This document shows, one piece after another, positions 32,821-44,315 of a stretch of 64,000 bases of DNA. Both the position numbers and the translations under genes were made by a program. Source of the DNA: Cardinalis cardinalis (lineage: Eukaryota > Chordata > Aves > Passeriformes > Cardinalidae); assembly GCA_014549065.1 (NCBI GenBank), contig JACDOX010000027.1, positions 4,756,485 to 4,820,484 on the forward strand, given 5' to 3'. The notes beneath the pieces are model-generated. The model ran no database searches. It saw nothing but the letters and a program-made list of their open reading frames with translations, and was not told where the DNA came from. How positions within the stretch are numbered: position 1 is the stretch's first letter; each line of letters begins with the position of its first letter.

Positions 32821-35800
32821 GCTGGAAATGGGGAAGGGGTATTTCAGTGTGCTTAAACGGAGCTCTCCCTGAATTTCAATGAGCCCATTATTGTTGCTGC
32901 TTGCTCGTAGCTAATCCCTCCATGTGGCATTAGTGTGCTACTGAGCACGCTGAGCTAGCTGGGAGAGGGGCAGATTGTGCCTCCCAACAGTTTGAGGGCT
33001 TCCCAACCCGCACACGATGATCCCCGTGTAAGACTGCAGTTCTCCTTATTTCTCCCTCCCACGGAGGATTGCCTTTCCCTGACTAAGGATGAGAAATCCA
33101 GTTTGAACTGTGGGGGTTTTTTTCTGAGAGAAATACACAGAGAAAACCTGCAGGAGACTTCATGAAACATCCCCACAGGGCAGATTTTTTGCCCCTTTTT
33201 CTGGGGAAGATGCAGACAGTACTCAGAGGCAATGGAGCCTTCAGTGGTGGAGAGCCTGTGTGCTCTTCATGGGCCCAAAGCAGCAGAGCATCCCTCCACA
33301 GAGAAGGAGCTCCAGCCACAGGACTGTGAGTCCATGCCCACCTTCCCTACAATCACCTCGCAGCTGCATCTGCCCCATCCCATTTGTCCCTGGGACAACC
33401 ACAGGACAGTTTTCCAGACAGGATGCCCTGCTCCATTGTGATCTGGATGCCTTTTTTTTTTTTTTTTGGGGAAGGGGCTGTAATGCAGCCAGGATGTCAT
33501 TGGGCTAAATTCCATCCAAGCCATTTCTTACAAAATTTTCTATCCTTGTTTCCCTGCCAGCTCAAAACTTGTCTCATCTTCAAAAAACTTCAATCACAAG
33601 GCAATGAGAAATGTAATGGAGCATGGAAAACACCAATGAGAAAAACATTCAGAGGAAAAAATAAGAAAACTTTCCTGGGAGAAACTTTTTAAACCCTGGA
33701 GGTGTAAGAAACTTCTCTCCATGACTTCTCTCTCTTTTTATTGTTTAACAAGTAGTCCCCACCCTCATGTTTGGTCTCAAGCTGTTCAGACCTTGGAAAT
33801 GTATATGTTCAGTGTCTGTTTTCTCTTTGTGTATGCTGAACCTCTGTTTTCTCATGGCTTTCCAGTGGAACAAGATACAGATACTAAGGTCCAGCGCAAT
33901 ATACAAATTAATATTAATTACAAGCATTAATGGTGCCTCCATTTGGCTAAGGACAATCTCAGTTTTCCAAGAGGTAAGCAGGATCTCTACAATCTCAGCA
34001 ATGTTTGTGCATTGTGATGGGGACATAAGAATTTATATGTGCTAAAGCTGAAATGACCAACAGGCCACCAACTATTTAAAAACCAAAGTAACATTAGAAA
34101 TTTCTATTTAGATAGATGTGACAATGGCAGAGGCATGTGAGAGGCCCATCCTAGCTTTCCTCCAGGACTGCAAACATAGTTTGGCCATCTGGCACCTGAG
34201 ACTGGGAAGTTTAAATTGGATTTTAATAATACATTGCACTGTCTGATACCAAAGGAAACTCACTCTACTTACATCTTGAAAACTACAGCCTGTGCTGAAT
34301 CCCAAAGCATGGAGGAAATCTGCTGTTTCCTTTCAAAAGGGTGTAGAGCACTTTGCTACAAAGAAAAAAAAAAACCCCACAATAAAAGTAAGCGCCTTGA
34401 GCTTGTAATTTCTGTTTTACAAAGGAAGTGGCAATTGGGTGACAGGTGTGTAAATTCCCCAGCAATACTGCTGAACACAAAGCACACACTGATTTGAGTC
34501 TGTTCTTGGAAATCCTTTCCCTACTCATCTCCTAGAAGGAAATGATCACACTAAACCCATCATTTCCTCGGGGGCTCTGAAAAGTTGGGGTTTCTTTCCT
34601 TGTTTGTTTCTCCAGAGAAACTGAAAGGTTTGGAGATTGAAAACCTAATTATGACTCTTAAAACAGACTTAAAATTAGAGACAGAAGAGATGAATGATGC
34701 AAGTTAGCAAGGTTTGACACTCCTTCCAAACGTGGTATTCCAGCTTTAAACAGCTGTAAATCATTTCCCCCTCTGACCGAGGCAAAGTATTATCTCCCAG
34801 TGCAGCTTGCATGGCTCCCTTTAACTCCTTCCTGCTATCACCTGTGTAAAGGCTTCAGTTCCTAAATAGCTGGGCTAAGTCATTAATCACATGTGCTCTT
34901 CAGCTAGCACGTGATTTTCACCTTCCAAACTGGAACCAGCTCATTTTTTTTCCTTCAAAAAACCTACGTCTTGATGCAGGCATGTGGGTTTTTCTGCATC
35001 TTTCATAACGTGCTTACTGAAGAAGGCTAAAAAAATGTTTCTGTCCATCTCTTCCCGCCTGTGTCCTCTGCACTTGTTGCAGCTTGAATTGCAAAGACCA
35101 CAATGGTGCACATTATTCTTAGGAAGTCTCACCAGAGCTCCCTGCAAGGGCAGGAGATCCACCTAGACAACACCACCTGGTGCGACCAGTGATCCTCAAA
35201 GAGTGTTTTGGGACAAGGGGTACCTGGCCTGAAATTTGAGCCAGAAGACAGATCTGCCTAACAGGAGGGATGGAGAAGGATGGGCTCTGAGACAAGGCCC
35301 TGTTGTCTGAGCACAGAGGTGGCTGCAGGTGACCATCCCCAATCCAGATGTAGAGCAAATCCCATCTTCACTGGCCCCTGGATGCGTGCAGAGAAGTGGT
35401 GAAATGCAATGATTAGCTCCACAACAAAAACCTTGTCATGGTGAAAATCATTGCCCAGCAGGTCAGCAGCTGAGTTGGAGAGACATCAACCCTTGTTTTA
35501 TCCCTGCCTGGGGAGCCTCAGCCCCACCCTTCACTGTCAAATTTGGCATCACCAAACTCTTGGTGCATCTGGTTTGTAGTTGAATCATCCAGCCTTTATG
35601 CTGCCAGGCAAGAACCTCAGAGTCACTGTTGACACAGCTCCATGGGACATTACAAACCCGCCCAACTTTACATGCTGGGGGAGGAGAACCAATTATCTGC
35701 TTCCCTGGAAATTACCCACTGCTTTTCTTTGTCCTGCTGACAGCCCTTCTCCATCAGCAGCTATCTTCTGGAGGTGGTCCATCTATGGAGCACATAGCTG

Positions 35801-37799
35801 CAGCAGGCTGCATCTGCAGCACATCTGAGGGCAGGGATGGAGAGCTTCTACCACATTTCTAAGACTGGTATTCTGATTCCCTCGAACCCAGACTGTGGCT
35901 TCATGCAGTGGCCTCTCTGAAATGCTTCCTCTCCCAGGACATGCACCTGCTCTGCAGGGGAAGGATCTCTGGTCCATCTTCTGCACAAATGGAACATCAT
36001 TCCTGGCAGGTGTCTGCCCCCTTGTCATCGGTGGGACCTTCAGTGATGGAGAAACCACAGCTTTCCTGGTCTTCTCCAGTGTTTCCTTATATTCACTTTT
36101 AAAAGCCTTCCATTCTCTTTGGTCTGATTTCTCAATTTTACTATTAAATAATTTCCTGCTAGACCTGACTACNCTTCTCTGACTGCCCTTTCAGCCCATC
36201 CATCCTACAGCTTGTCTTTGCAGTACTCTTGCCCACACTGTGCAGTTCAGTCCCACTGATGGCTTTGAGAGAGGACCATCAAGTGGAGCAGTGCAGAATT
36301 ACCTCGTGTTTCTACACTGGGACACATGTTCATACACCCAGTACAAGACTTACCCTTTTTACAGTAACGAGGTATTCTNGAGTTGTGTTCAGCCTGTAGC
36401 CCCCTTCCCCAAAACTCCTCCTGACCTGATAATTCCTTGGTGGGTTTGTGCAAAGGTGTTGCTGTGCAATGCAGAATTTTGCATTTGACCAGTCAAATGT
36501 GAGCCAGGATATTTCTTAAATTGTTACTTTTAAAAATTTCTTAGTCTATGCATTAACCTAAATGCAACCTCTTCTAGCTTCACATGTTACTAGCAAAAAT
36601 TCCTTATTTTCTGCTCCCAGGTTGTTACTGAAAAGGTGAAGTGCTATCAGACTTGGAACAGACCACAGACCACTGCCTGAGCATCCCTTCAGCCTGGGAG
36701 ATGAGACTGAGAATTGCTCTCCAGCTATGATTTCCCAGACACTTTTACAACCACCCCAAATGATTTAATCTACACAATACTTACCCAAACATGAAAAGTT
36801 AAGATATATGTTTCTCCTACTCCCCCATTTAGTACGTCTCCCACTAACTAGTAATGAAAAAAACCATTTAGATTGGTCTGACAGAATGCAANACAATTAG
36901 ATCTGTTTGATGCATGCTGGCTGCTAATAATCTCCTTTTTTTTCTCCCAAGTACTTACAAAATTGTGTGTGATTTGTCCCAGGAGGGTTTATGGAAGTGA
37001 CATTGAGCAGTTGTTAGNTACCAGAGTTAATGCTGGAGTCCTGAAGTCCATGGTACCCTGCCTCTGTCAGGAGGTAAAACCAATGTTTTAGGTCTTGGAT
37101 ATTTTGGATTCTGTGCATTGCAAAATAATAGGACCTTTGAAATGTAATGAAAGCAACTATCCTTCCTATCCATGCAGAAATGTGCCATAAGTATTTTGCA
37201 GACAGAATAGGAATGTTCAAGAGGAAATGCTAGAGCAGCCCTGGAAGCTATGGCAAAGCTGGGCTCACCTCCTGCTTAGGTGGAACTAAGGCCTGACTTG
37301 CTTTCAGTGGGGCTCCTTGGAGCCACATGCAAGAGGAGTGGGATGCCAGGCTTCTTGGAAGGCAAACAGGGGCATGTTGGGTGCCCTGGGGGTTAGAGAG
37401 CAACTGAAAGGTTCTGTTCAGACTGATGGATTCTGGTGTCCAGGGCCAAGGGTCTGGGGTCAGGCTCAGACCTTTTCTTGCCTACCTTGCACACAGTTGT
37501 CAGGTACTCCTAAGGGACTACAGCTGTTCACAAAAAAAGGAGGGCAGATACAAGCCTTGAGAAAGAAAAAATCCTTCATGTCTGAATAAATACTGCAAAT
37601 AGAGGATGCATGAGTCTTCTCAGGCGTGTAGGCAAGGAGGAATCTCACAGCTACCTCCAGCACAGGTGGGTGCTTGAGGGGCACCCCAATAGCTTGGACT
37701 GGGAAAAAATAGTCCTCCCATAAGTACTACCTCCACTATTTCCCTTATTGCTGAGCTAAGAATATGTTTCAGGACCTTAAGCATGGCAGGAAATGCCCT

Positions 37800-38180
37800 A
37801 GATGAGTAAATTGTTCCTCAGCTCCCACGTATTACAAAAGCTCCCATACCTTCTCAGTGATTTCTCATGTGCAGCTGTTCACAGCACCGACTCCTTCTTC
37901 TCCACAGCACAGCCAACAAACTCCAACTCTCTTCTCTCCCACCTAACCCACTCTTTTATAGCACTCACCCTGATTGGTCACAGCTGTGGCCTGTTAAGGG
38001 CAGGCCTGTTCCTGATCTTTGGTGATTAGTGCAGCTGCAACTCCTCAGGGGTGAGATTGCCTTCTGCACTATCTTTATTCTCTTACATTCTGTCCCTCCA
38101 CACCCATGAGCATGTTGCTTCTTCTACAGCATTCACAAATACCTGGTGTGGTTCAGCATTTCATTCCTGATGCTTTCCCA
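37800..38180 (-). mobile_element. Retroviral LTR, copy A (solo, minus strand)
   Basis: The reverse complement reads GAGAATAAAGATAGTGCAGA, CAATCTCACCCCTGAGGAGT, GGCCACAGCTGTGACCAATC, then GTGCTATAAAAGAGTGGG (a good TATA box). The same modules in the same order recur at 39780-40100 on the opposite strand, which proves it is a repeat. The layout (U3-like segment, CCAAT-like motif, TATA box, then R/U5-like sequence) and my recollection of songbird ERV LTRs support an LTR. No gag, pol or env sequence adjoins it. Outer boundaries are approximate; a TG-like start is possible near 38175 (CCCACACC on the + strand). Confidence 0.62.
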
Positions 38181-39779
38181 CACCAAGCCTAGACACCCTT
38201 TTTTTTTTTTTTTAAATTTTGTTCTATGGCATCGTGTGTTTGTTCCTATATAGTTTTCTCAGAGGATCACTGCATCAGTACCATGAAAGAGTTGGTAAAA
38301 TCCATCCATGACAGGTGCCTTCAGCTGCTGCTGAAACTATGTAAAGTGTCCAAAAATAAGTAAAACTTCCAAGTTCCAGGGCAAATCTAGTTTATTGGGA
38401 TTTATTAAAGCCATGAAAGAGGAGCAGGCTGGCTGGAGCTGAACCCCCACCCAGCTCCTGTCTTGTGCAGGACGCACTGAGCTCTGCCCTTCCCACTGGA
38501 GCACAAGGGAAGCTGCCTCCTGCAGTGGGAACCCTGTGGCTGGTGGTTTCAGAGGAAGATCTGGTTTCTGCTGTGCCAGATGCCAGCTTCTGACAAGCCA
38601 GGCAACATTCTCAGCAAACACCTTCTGGTTAGGATCAGAGGCACGTGGAGAGATCAGGCCTGAGCTACGGAAACAGTTCTGTTCTCACATCAGAGGTTCC
38701 AGTACACCAGCACACAGGAGTGCTCATTCTCTTTAAACAGAGAGGGTTTTTATCAAAATTTAAAAAAAGAAATATGAAAAGGGGAGAAGAAAAGAAAGGT
38801 AAATGAGCCACTGTTTTGCTTCTATGATTGCTTAAACCACCCAATCTGAAGCCAAGGTGCTGAATTTCCACTCACTCTATAGGTAATTTCCCTTCCTCTT
38901 CTCAGATCCTCAAGAAAAGTCTGATTTTCATAACCACTGTATTTGGAGGTTTTGTTACTCCCTCTATATTTTTTCTTTCTTTACCATGTAAGCATTTTAG
39001 ATCAGGCTTCTTAAAAAACACTAAAGAATATGACTGTGTTCATCCAAAAGTTATTATTCTTATGGGATAATTTGACTAATGAAAGTTTAATTGTATTTCT
39101 GAGAACTGTGTGCCATTGTGGTGCATTATTTTTGTACCTCATAGCTTGTGCTATTAAGAAATTGTAGCTGATACAGAGTGATATGGGAGGATGCCAGCTG
39201 GATTCAGATAATTTAATCAGATTACTTTGGCTTTGAAATCTCTTCATTGGTTAGTTATAAATTTTCCTATTAATTTTAGGGCATTCCTGCTTACTTTTGA
39301 GGTCTCTAACAGCATTATCTTGAAGCCTCAGGAATTATTTGAGAAAGAAGAGATATTTCATGTTCTCTTTCTTACTCTGTTTTCCTCTAGTAATTTTTTT
39401 CAGACATTTCAGCTTGTGTAACTTTGAGATGGGTGTTGAATAGTTTCTGAAAGTATGNGAGTGCACTTTATTTTGAAGGCTGCTGTCCATGTATCCAAAA
39501 CCTCCTGCCTTTACAGATTTGGAAGTCTTACCTCCATTTTCATAAGCAGTCCTTGCTACAGTTTTGAAACTTGGAAGTTTCTTGTTTGAATAAAAAATGT
39601 GCAGCTACAAAAGCCTGGAAAACATCAGTTACAAATTCAATTTTCTCCCTACATTGATACGCTGGGGTGGATCATAACAGCTACTGGGTGGGCAACTTGA
39701 GTGGAAGGAAAAAAGCAACTTCTAATGCTGGATACCACAAGCAGAAAGAGGAATAAATAACTGAAGTCCATCTGACTTC
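38181..39779. other. Spacer between the two opposed LTRs
   Basis: About 1.6 kb of apparently single-copy sequence beginning with a 15-T run (about 38200-38214). No retroviral coding sequence was seen, so the flanking LTRs are not the two ends of one provirus; their opposite orientation says the same. Confidence 0.6.
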
Positions 39780-40100
39780 ACATTTCAGGGAAATAATACC
39801 CACCAGTGTAGGGGGGGTAGAATATAAGAAAATAAAGATAGTGCAGAAAGTAATCTCACCCCTAAGGAGTTGCAGNTGGGCCAATTATCAAAGATTAGGA
39901 ACAGGCCTGACTTTACCAGGCCACAGCTGTGACCAGTGAGAAGAAGAGTGCTATAAAAGAGTGGGGNGGCTGCTTGAGAAGGGAACTGGAGTCAGTTGGC
40001 NNCTTTGTGAAGAAGAAAGAGTCAGTGCTCTGAGGAGCTGCCATGAGCAACACCAAGAAGGTCTGAAACTTTTGTGATAAGGAGACAACAGTATGGAACC
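39780..40100 (+). mobile_element. Retroviral LTR, copy B (solo, plus strand)
   Basis: It shares with copy A, in order: GAAAATAAAGATAGTGCAGA, AATCTCACCCCTAAGGAGTT, AGGAACAGGCCTGACTTTAC, GGCCACAGCTGTGACCAG, GTGCTATAAAAGAGTGGGG, and GAAGAAAGAGTCAGTGCTCT. The TATA box is at 39952-39959. The two copies diverge after about 40070, so the 3' boundary is uncertain. Several N bases (39967, 40001-40002) fall in it. Solo element; no internal retroviral region. Confidence 0.62.
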
Positions 40101-41209
40101 CNTGCAATAGGATAGCAACATACCAGAAGGACATCAGATAATAGAGCACTCTGCCTAGTGAGATAATTATGATTCCAACAGGAGATGTCTTCAAGGCAAG
40201 ATGAGACAGACTCTCCTGAAGTACAGTGTCAGCAGCATGGTGGCACTGGAAGAAGGTGAGGGTCTGAGGGCCCCAGCCTGGTATCTGGTGATCTGCTTCC
40301 CTTCCCAGCCCTTCTCCATTGCCTTTGGCCTCTCCTGTTCCCAGGGGGCGCACAGGNAGAAGGCTGGCAGGGTGCCCATTGCATCTCACAGGAAGGAATT
40401 GGGGCCAAGATAACCACATAATAAACCCNAAATCAACCCTAGTGTGGACATGGGACAGACAGATGCCCCAAATAAGGACAGCCAGGGTCTGATTTCCAAG
40501 GGTTTGAGGTTATCTGAGCCTGCTTGCTCGCTTCTTATGGGGGATGGATCTGGTGCCTGTGCTGGTCCTGACTGGCTTTTTTTCAGCTTCTCATTACAGA
40601 AAAAAGGGAACTTCTGCTCTGTTTAAAGAGCAGGGGTGGGAGGAAAACCCCAGTGACAGCATATGCCTTATGACAGCACTAGCACATTCATTGTGAAAGT
40701 GATGGGCAGCTAATGATGTCAGAGTAGGAAAAAACCCAAAGCATGTTTGTTTTCTTCTTTCTCTCGAAAGCTCTGGCCTGAGAAGGGCCTGCAGAAACAA
40801 TCACTGCCTGGGAAATCAGGGCAGTATTAAAAAAAAAAAACTGGGGGAGAAAGGAGGATATATAAGTAGTGCCAGCTGGATGTGAAATCAATCTGGCATT
40901 TCAAAATAATGAAAATATTTCTTTGCCATTCACTTGGTCTGGCATGTAACTTCAGTGCTGTTGGCACATCGTTATTNAGAGTTAGTGTGCTGGAAAGCAG
41001 ACACCAGCAGACACCCAACTGCTGCTTAGCACCCCCAGAACAGGACACTATTGTGGGACAGTACACTGTTGTGAACTCAGTACATCCCTCCAGGTGTCCA
41101 GAGCTGCTGTGGACCCCACCAGGGGTCTCGGAGACCTTGGCATGCTGCTCAGAACACCTGGGGATTTGATTTTGACCCCTGGAGCAAGTTGCCAACTTTG
41201 TATGAGGAC
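40101..41209. other. Intergenic, no gene recognised
   Basis: Single-copy by eye with an A12 run at about 40829-40840. Nothing further supported. Confidence 0.45.
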
Positions 41210-41670
41210 CTGAAAGTNACACAGGTTTGAATAGTGNAATAACAAAATGATCACAGGGTGAAAATGTAGATTTTAGGATTTTTGGTATGGAGGTTATGGG
41301 GACAGGATGGAGGAATCTGGGTGTGTCTAGCCTTCCTCCTCCTTCTTCTTTTTGTTCTCCATTTTCTGCAATGATGTTGGTACTTTGAGATTGGTTTAGA
41401 GTAGAAGTGCACTGTCTAACATAGGTGATGGGTATTGGGAATTAAGTGTAAATATGTCAAATGTAGTTTGTAGTATAAAAGGACAACACCACCTCGGGGG
41501 CGGTCAGAGTGCTCGTGGCTGCCCTGCAGAGCAGACCTCCACTGGGCAGAAAGAAAATTTTATAGATAAGAATTAATAAACAACCTCAAGACCGAACAGT
41601 GAAGAGTCCAGACTCGTTCTTCAGCTGTGCGGGCCGAAGCAGAGACATCCTGCGCATCTTGGGGCAGCAA
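41210..41670 (+). mobile_element. Solo LTR of an avian endogenous retrovirus
   Basis: It begins near TNACACAGGTTTGAATAG (41217) and runs through ATTTTAGGATTTTTGGTATG and GATTGGTTTAGAGTAGAAGT to AGTATAAAAGGACAACACC (TATA box about 41474-41480). Then comes the CpG-rich CTCGGGGGCGGTCAGAGTGC and the poly(A) signal AATAAA in AAGAATTAATAAACAACC (41574-41579). This U3-TATA-R-poly(A) order with the phrase ACCGAACAGTGAAGAG is one I associate with abundant songbird LTRs. No primer-binding site or gag frame follows, so it is a solo LTR left by recombination. I could not find a clear target-site duplication. The 3' end is uncertain (about 41622-41670). Confidence 0.78.
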
Positions 41671-42619
41671 TTANCAACAGCAACCCAAGAGGACAGTGCT
41701 GCAGATACAGCACCACAGGGAGGGATGCTCCAAGCAGGAACACCCCCCAGATCCAGGGCAGCAGATGGAAAGGGGTCCTCAGAAAAGGAAAAAAAAAAAC
41801 AACTTTGCAATTTGCAGGAGCAGCCACTGGAAAAATGGAAGGGCAGCTGAGATAGAGGGATGGCAATGCATGAGTTCTTCTGTGTAAAACCTTGNGTTAC
41901 TTGAGTCAGGCCTAGTTCATTCAGTAGGCCTTTTAGGTCTGAGCTTCCTATACATGGAAGATGAGAAATATCTCCCCAAAAAGTACAGCACAGCCTTGTG
42001 TCAGGCTCTGTTGGCTGTTCTGAGCATCCCAATTTGCAACAGGAGGATTCGGCTTCTTCAGTCTTCTCTAGCTGACCCTTATTCCAAGCCTCCAACTCTC
42101 TTGGAGTTATGCTGCCACTGTAAATGCTGTCAAAACAACAAGGAAAAGCAACTTTCACTTCCCTGTGCTGTGGACACACACCTGCTCCCCTTTTCTTCAG
42201 GCAAGTCCGGGAGCTGTGGGAATGAAGAGCCATCCCAGCAAAGGATGCACCTTGTTGAGCAAGTGAACCTGGAAGTGTCGTGCAGGGAAATACATTCCAC
42301 ACTTTGCTTTAATGCCTGCTCTGGGGCTGCTCTGTGGTTCAGATGAGCCAGAGATGCTGGAGAACCAGAAAAGCCAGAAATCTGGGGAAGCACANGGGTG
42401 CAGGCCAGGCTGTCCCTGTGCTAGAACAGGTGTCACAGAGCTGTGCAGGAGGAGGTGGCACCTCCCTGTCTGGGGAGAGGCCGTGTGCTCAGCCTCTCAG
42501 ACCCTCCTCCACCCCTGGGCTGGGGTTGACATTGTCACTGCTTTTGTAAAACAAGACATGCCAGAAGCTGTGTGTCACACGTTCCCATTTTCAACTGGAA
42601 TGGACTTTGCAAGAGAAGA
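41671..42619. other. Intergenic, no gene recognised
   Basis: The 238-codon minus-strand frame at 41586-42302 crosses into the LTR, contains N codons, and has no domain or homology that I recognise; I treat it as chance. Nothing else supported. Confidence 0.5.
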
Positions 42620-44315
42620 CTTCAGACCTACCTGGACAAGCAACTGAGGGACACTGGAGAAGAAGAAGGACCAAAAACAAATTGGGAAAAGCAAAGGAGT
42701 CTCCATGGGTTGATTTAAAAAGGAAGTTGCTGTAAACCAAGCTGAATTAGNCCCTGCAAGCACAGCAAGAAGCTAAGTTCTTTCTGTAGTATAAACAGAA
42801 AGCAGACAAGAGGTGAGCAATGAGGCAGTGATGAAAGAGGCAGGAGATGTTCAGATAGTGCATCAAGTTAAAAACACACCATCATTCAGTTTTCCATAAG
42901 CAGATGTTAAATACTTGGGGTAAAACCAGGGAAGTTCTTAGGAATTAGCGCCTGAAAAGTCAAGGGGTGACACCACAGGTAAAAACAAAGCCAGTCAGTG
43001 TACCTTACCAGAGAGACAAGATCATCTCCCTGCCAGAACCCCTAAAGCCTTGTTCACTAGTTTGCATGAAATATTTAACCAAACCTTAACTACTTTTTCT
43101 TTAAGCCTATTCAGTCAGAGGTGCTAACTCAAATCTAGAAAATGGGAAATTATTCCTGTCAAGTTGGCCACTGTGGCCTGGATGTTAGGAAAGGCCCAGA
43201 ACAAAATTTGAAGGGCAAATAAAAATTAGGAGGGTGTTNAGGGTGAAAAAACCCTCTACCCATGAAATTCAGACTAGGTTTAGCAGAGGTAGCTCAAGTC
43301 TGAATGATAAACAATAGATGGGTAGATAATTGGTAATGATAATCCATTTTCTATGCAGGAGAGATTAAATAGATCCAATACAGCTGAATTTCAAGAGATG
43401 ACTTTGATTTGTAAATACCTGGACAATTATCAGGGAAGCNAAGGCAGACAGGCATTAGTGTAAGAATGAGGAGATAGGTAAAGGTGTGGCTCACAGTGAG
43501 AANCAGCTTTTGTGTTTTAGGGGGACATCAAGCTGGAGGGAACCTGCCAATGGTATTCCTTATACATTGGTCCTGGATTTGCTTCTTTTCTGCAATATCT
43601 ACCGGACTGCTTTTGACACAAGCCAGTGGGAGCACCCTGGTGAACCCTTCTTTATTGCACAGTCATGACAGAGCAGGATCAGGGCAGTTTTGGTGAAGAG
43701 CTGTCAGAGTTTGCAGAGCGGGTTAGTATGAGCAGGATGGGACAGGGCAGCACAGAACTGCAAAGTGATGCACAAAGGACATTTTGTGCTATGCTCTGGG
43801 AAATTTGTCCATTGAAGGGCATCTGGCCAGGACAGACCTGAGCACTGGACTTGACTGTGGANAACAGACTCAAGGTGGCTGTGAAAATGCAAAGCAGACC
43901 TAATAGNTACAAAAGCCAGCATGGAGGAAGGACACAATCAGCCCTAATAAAGATGCTGGCAAGCCTTGACTCGACTCATTTTCCTGAGAGAGATATTTTA
44001 CCGCAATGAAGTGTGGATAAGGATATAAAACTGGGCAAATGGGAGAAAAATTACCAAACTGATGAAAGGTAAATAAAATATTTGGTCTGTTTTCCTTAGC
44101 AAAACTGGGGCTGTGAATAGTTATGGTTACTGTCTATTGAAAAAATGCAGGTAACCCCAAAGGAGGGATACAAATTATTTAAGCTGGGTAGATGGTCTGC
44201 AGGAAAGNAAATGTGTCTGAAGTGCCTGCTGTTAGCTAAAGCTGGAAATGAGAGGATGACTGCAGCCTGAGAGCAGCGAGGCTCTGGGACAGCCTCAGCC
44301 TTCAGAGAGAAAAAA
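42620..44315 (+). mobile_element. Long, decayed CR1-type LINE
   Basis: Successive landmarks of an old CR1 run in sense order. AGTCTCCATGGGTTGATTTA (about 42697) is followed by the RT-region phrases GGCATTAGTGTAAGAATGAG, AGGTAAAGGTGTGGCTCAC, ATCAAGCTGGAGGGAACCTG, TATTCCTTATACATTGGTCC. Later come TACAAAAGCCAGCATGGAGG, AAGGACACAATCAGCCCTAA, CTGTGAATAGTTATGGTTAC, GCAGGTAACCCCAAAGGAGG and GGCTCTGGGACAGCCTC. The 1.7 kb collinearity is unusual for such a diverged copy. Reading frames are thoroughly broken. The 3' end is missing after about 44315. Confidence 0.75.

Larger units (their letters stand above)
27569..37799. other. Intergenic with several regulatory-looking patches
   Basis: No gene supported. 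Noted inside: a TATA-like motif at 29921-29930, an AT-rich block resembling a conserved noncoding element at 30690-30935, a CpG-rich patch at 32530-32820, a T17-type homopolymer near 33451-33467, and E-box/homeodomain motifs at 34845-34925. The 159-codon frame at 30056-30535 (+) spans N codons and matches nothing I know. Confidence 0.5.

Noticed and set aside
33440..33470. T17 run considered as the poly(A) tail of a minus-strand processed pseudogene
   Set aside because: Sequence on the would-be 3' UTR side shows no poly(A) signal at the right distance and no recognisable coding sequence.
41586..42302. 238-codon minus-strand open frame, the longest in the window
   Set aside because: It overlaps the solo LTR, includes N codons that may hide stops, and shows no domain or family likeness. 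Cys/Ser/Pro-rich composition is typical of chance frames in GC-richer DNA.
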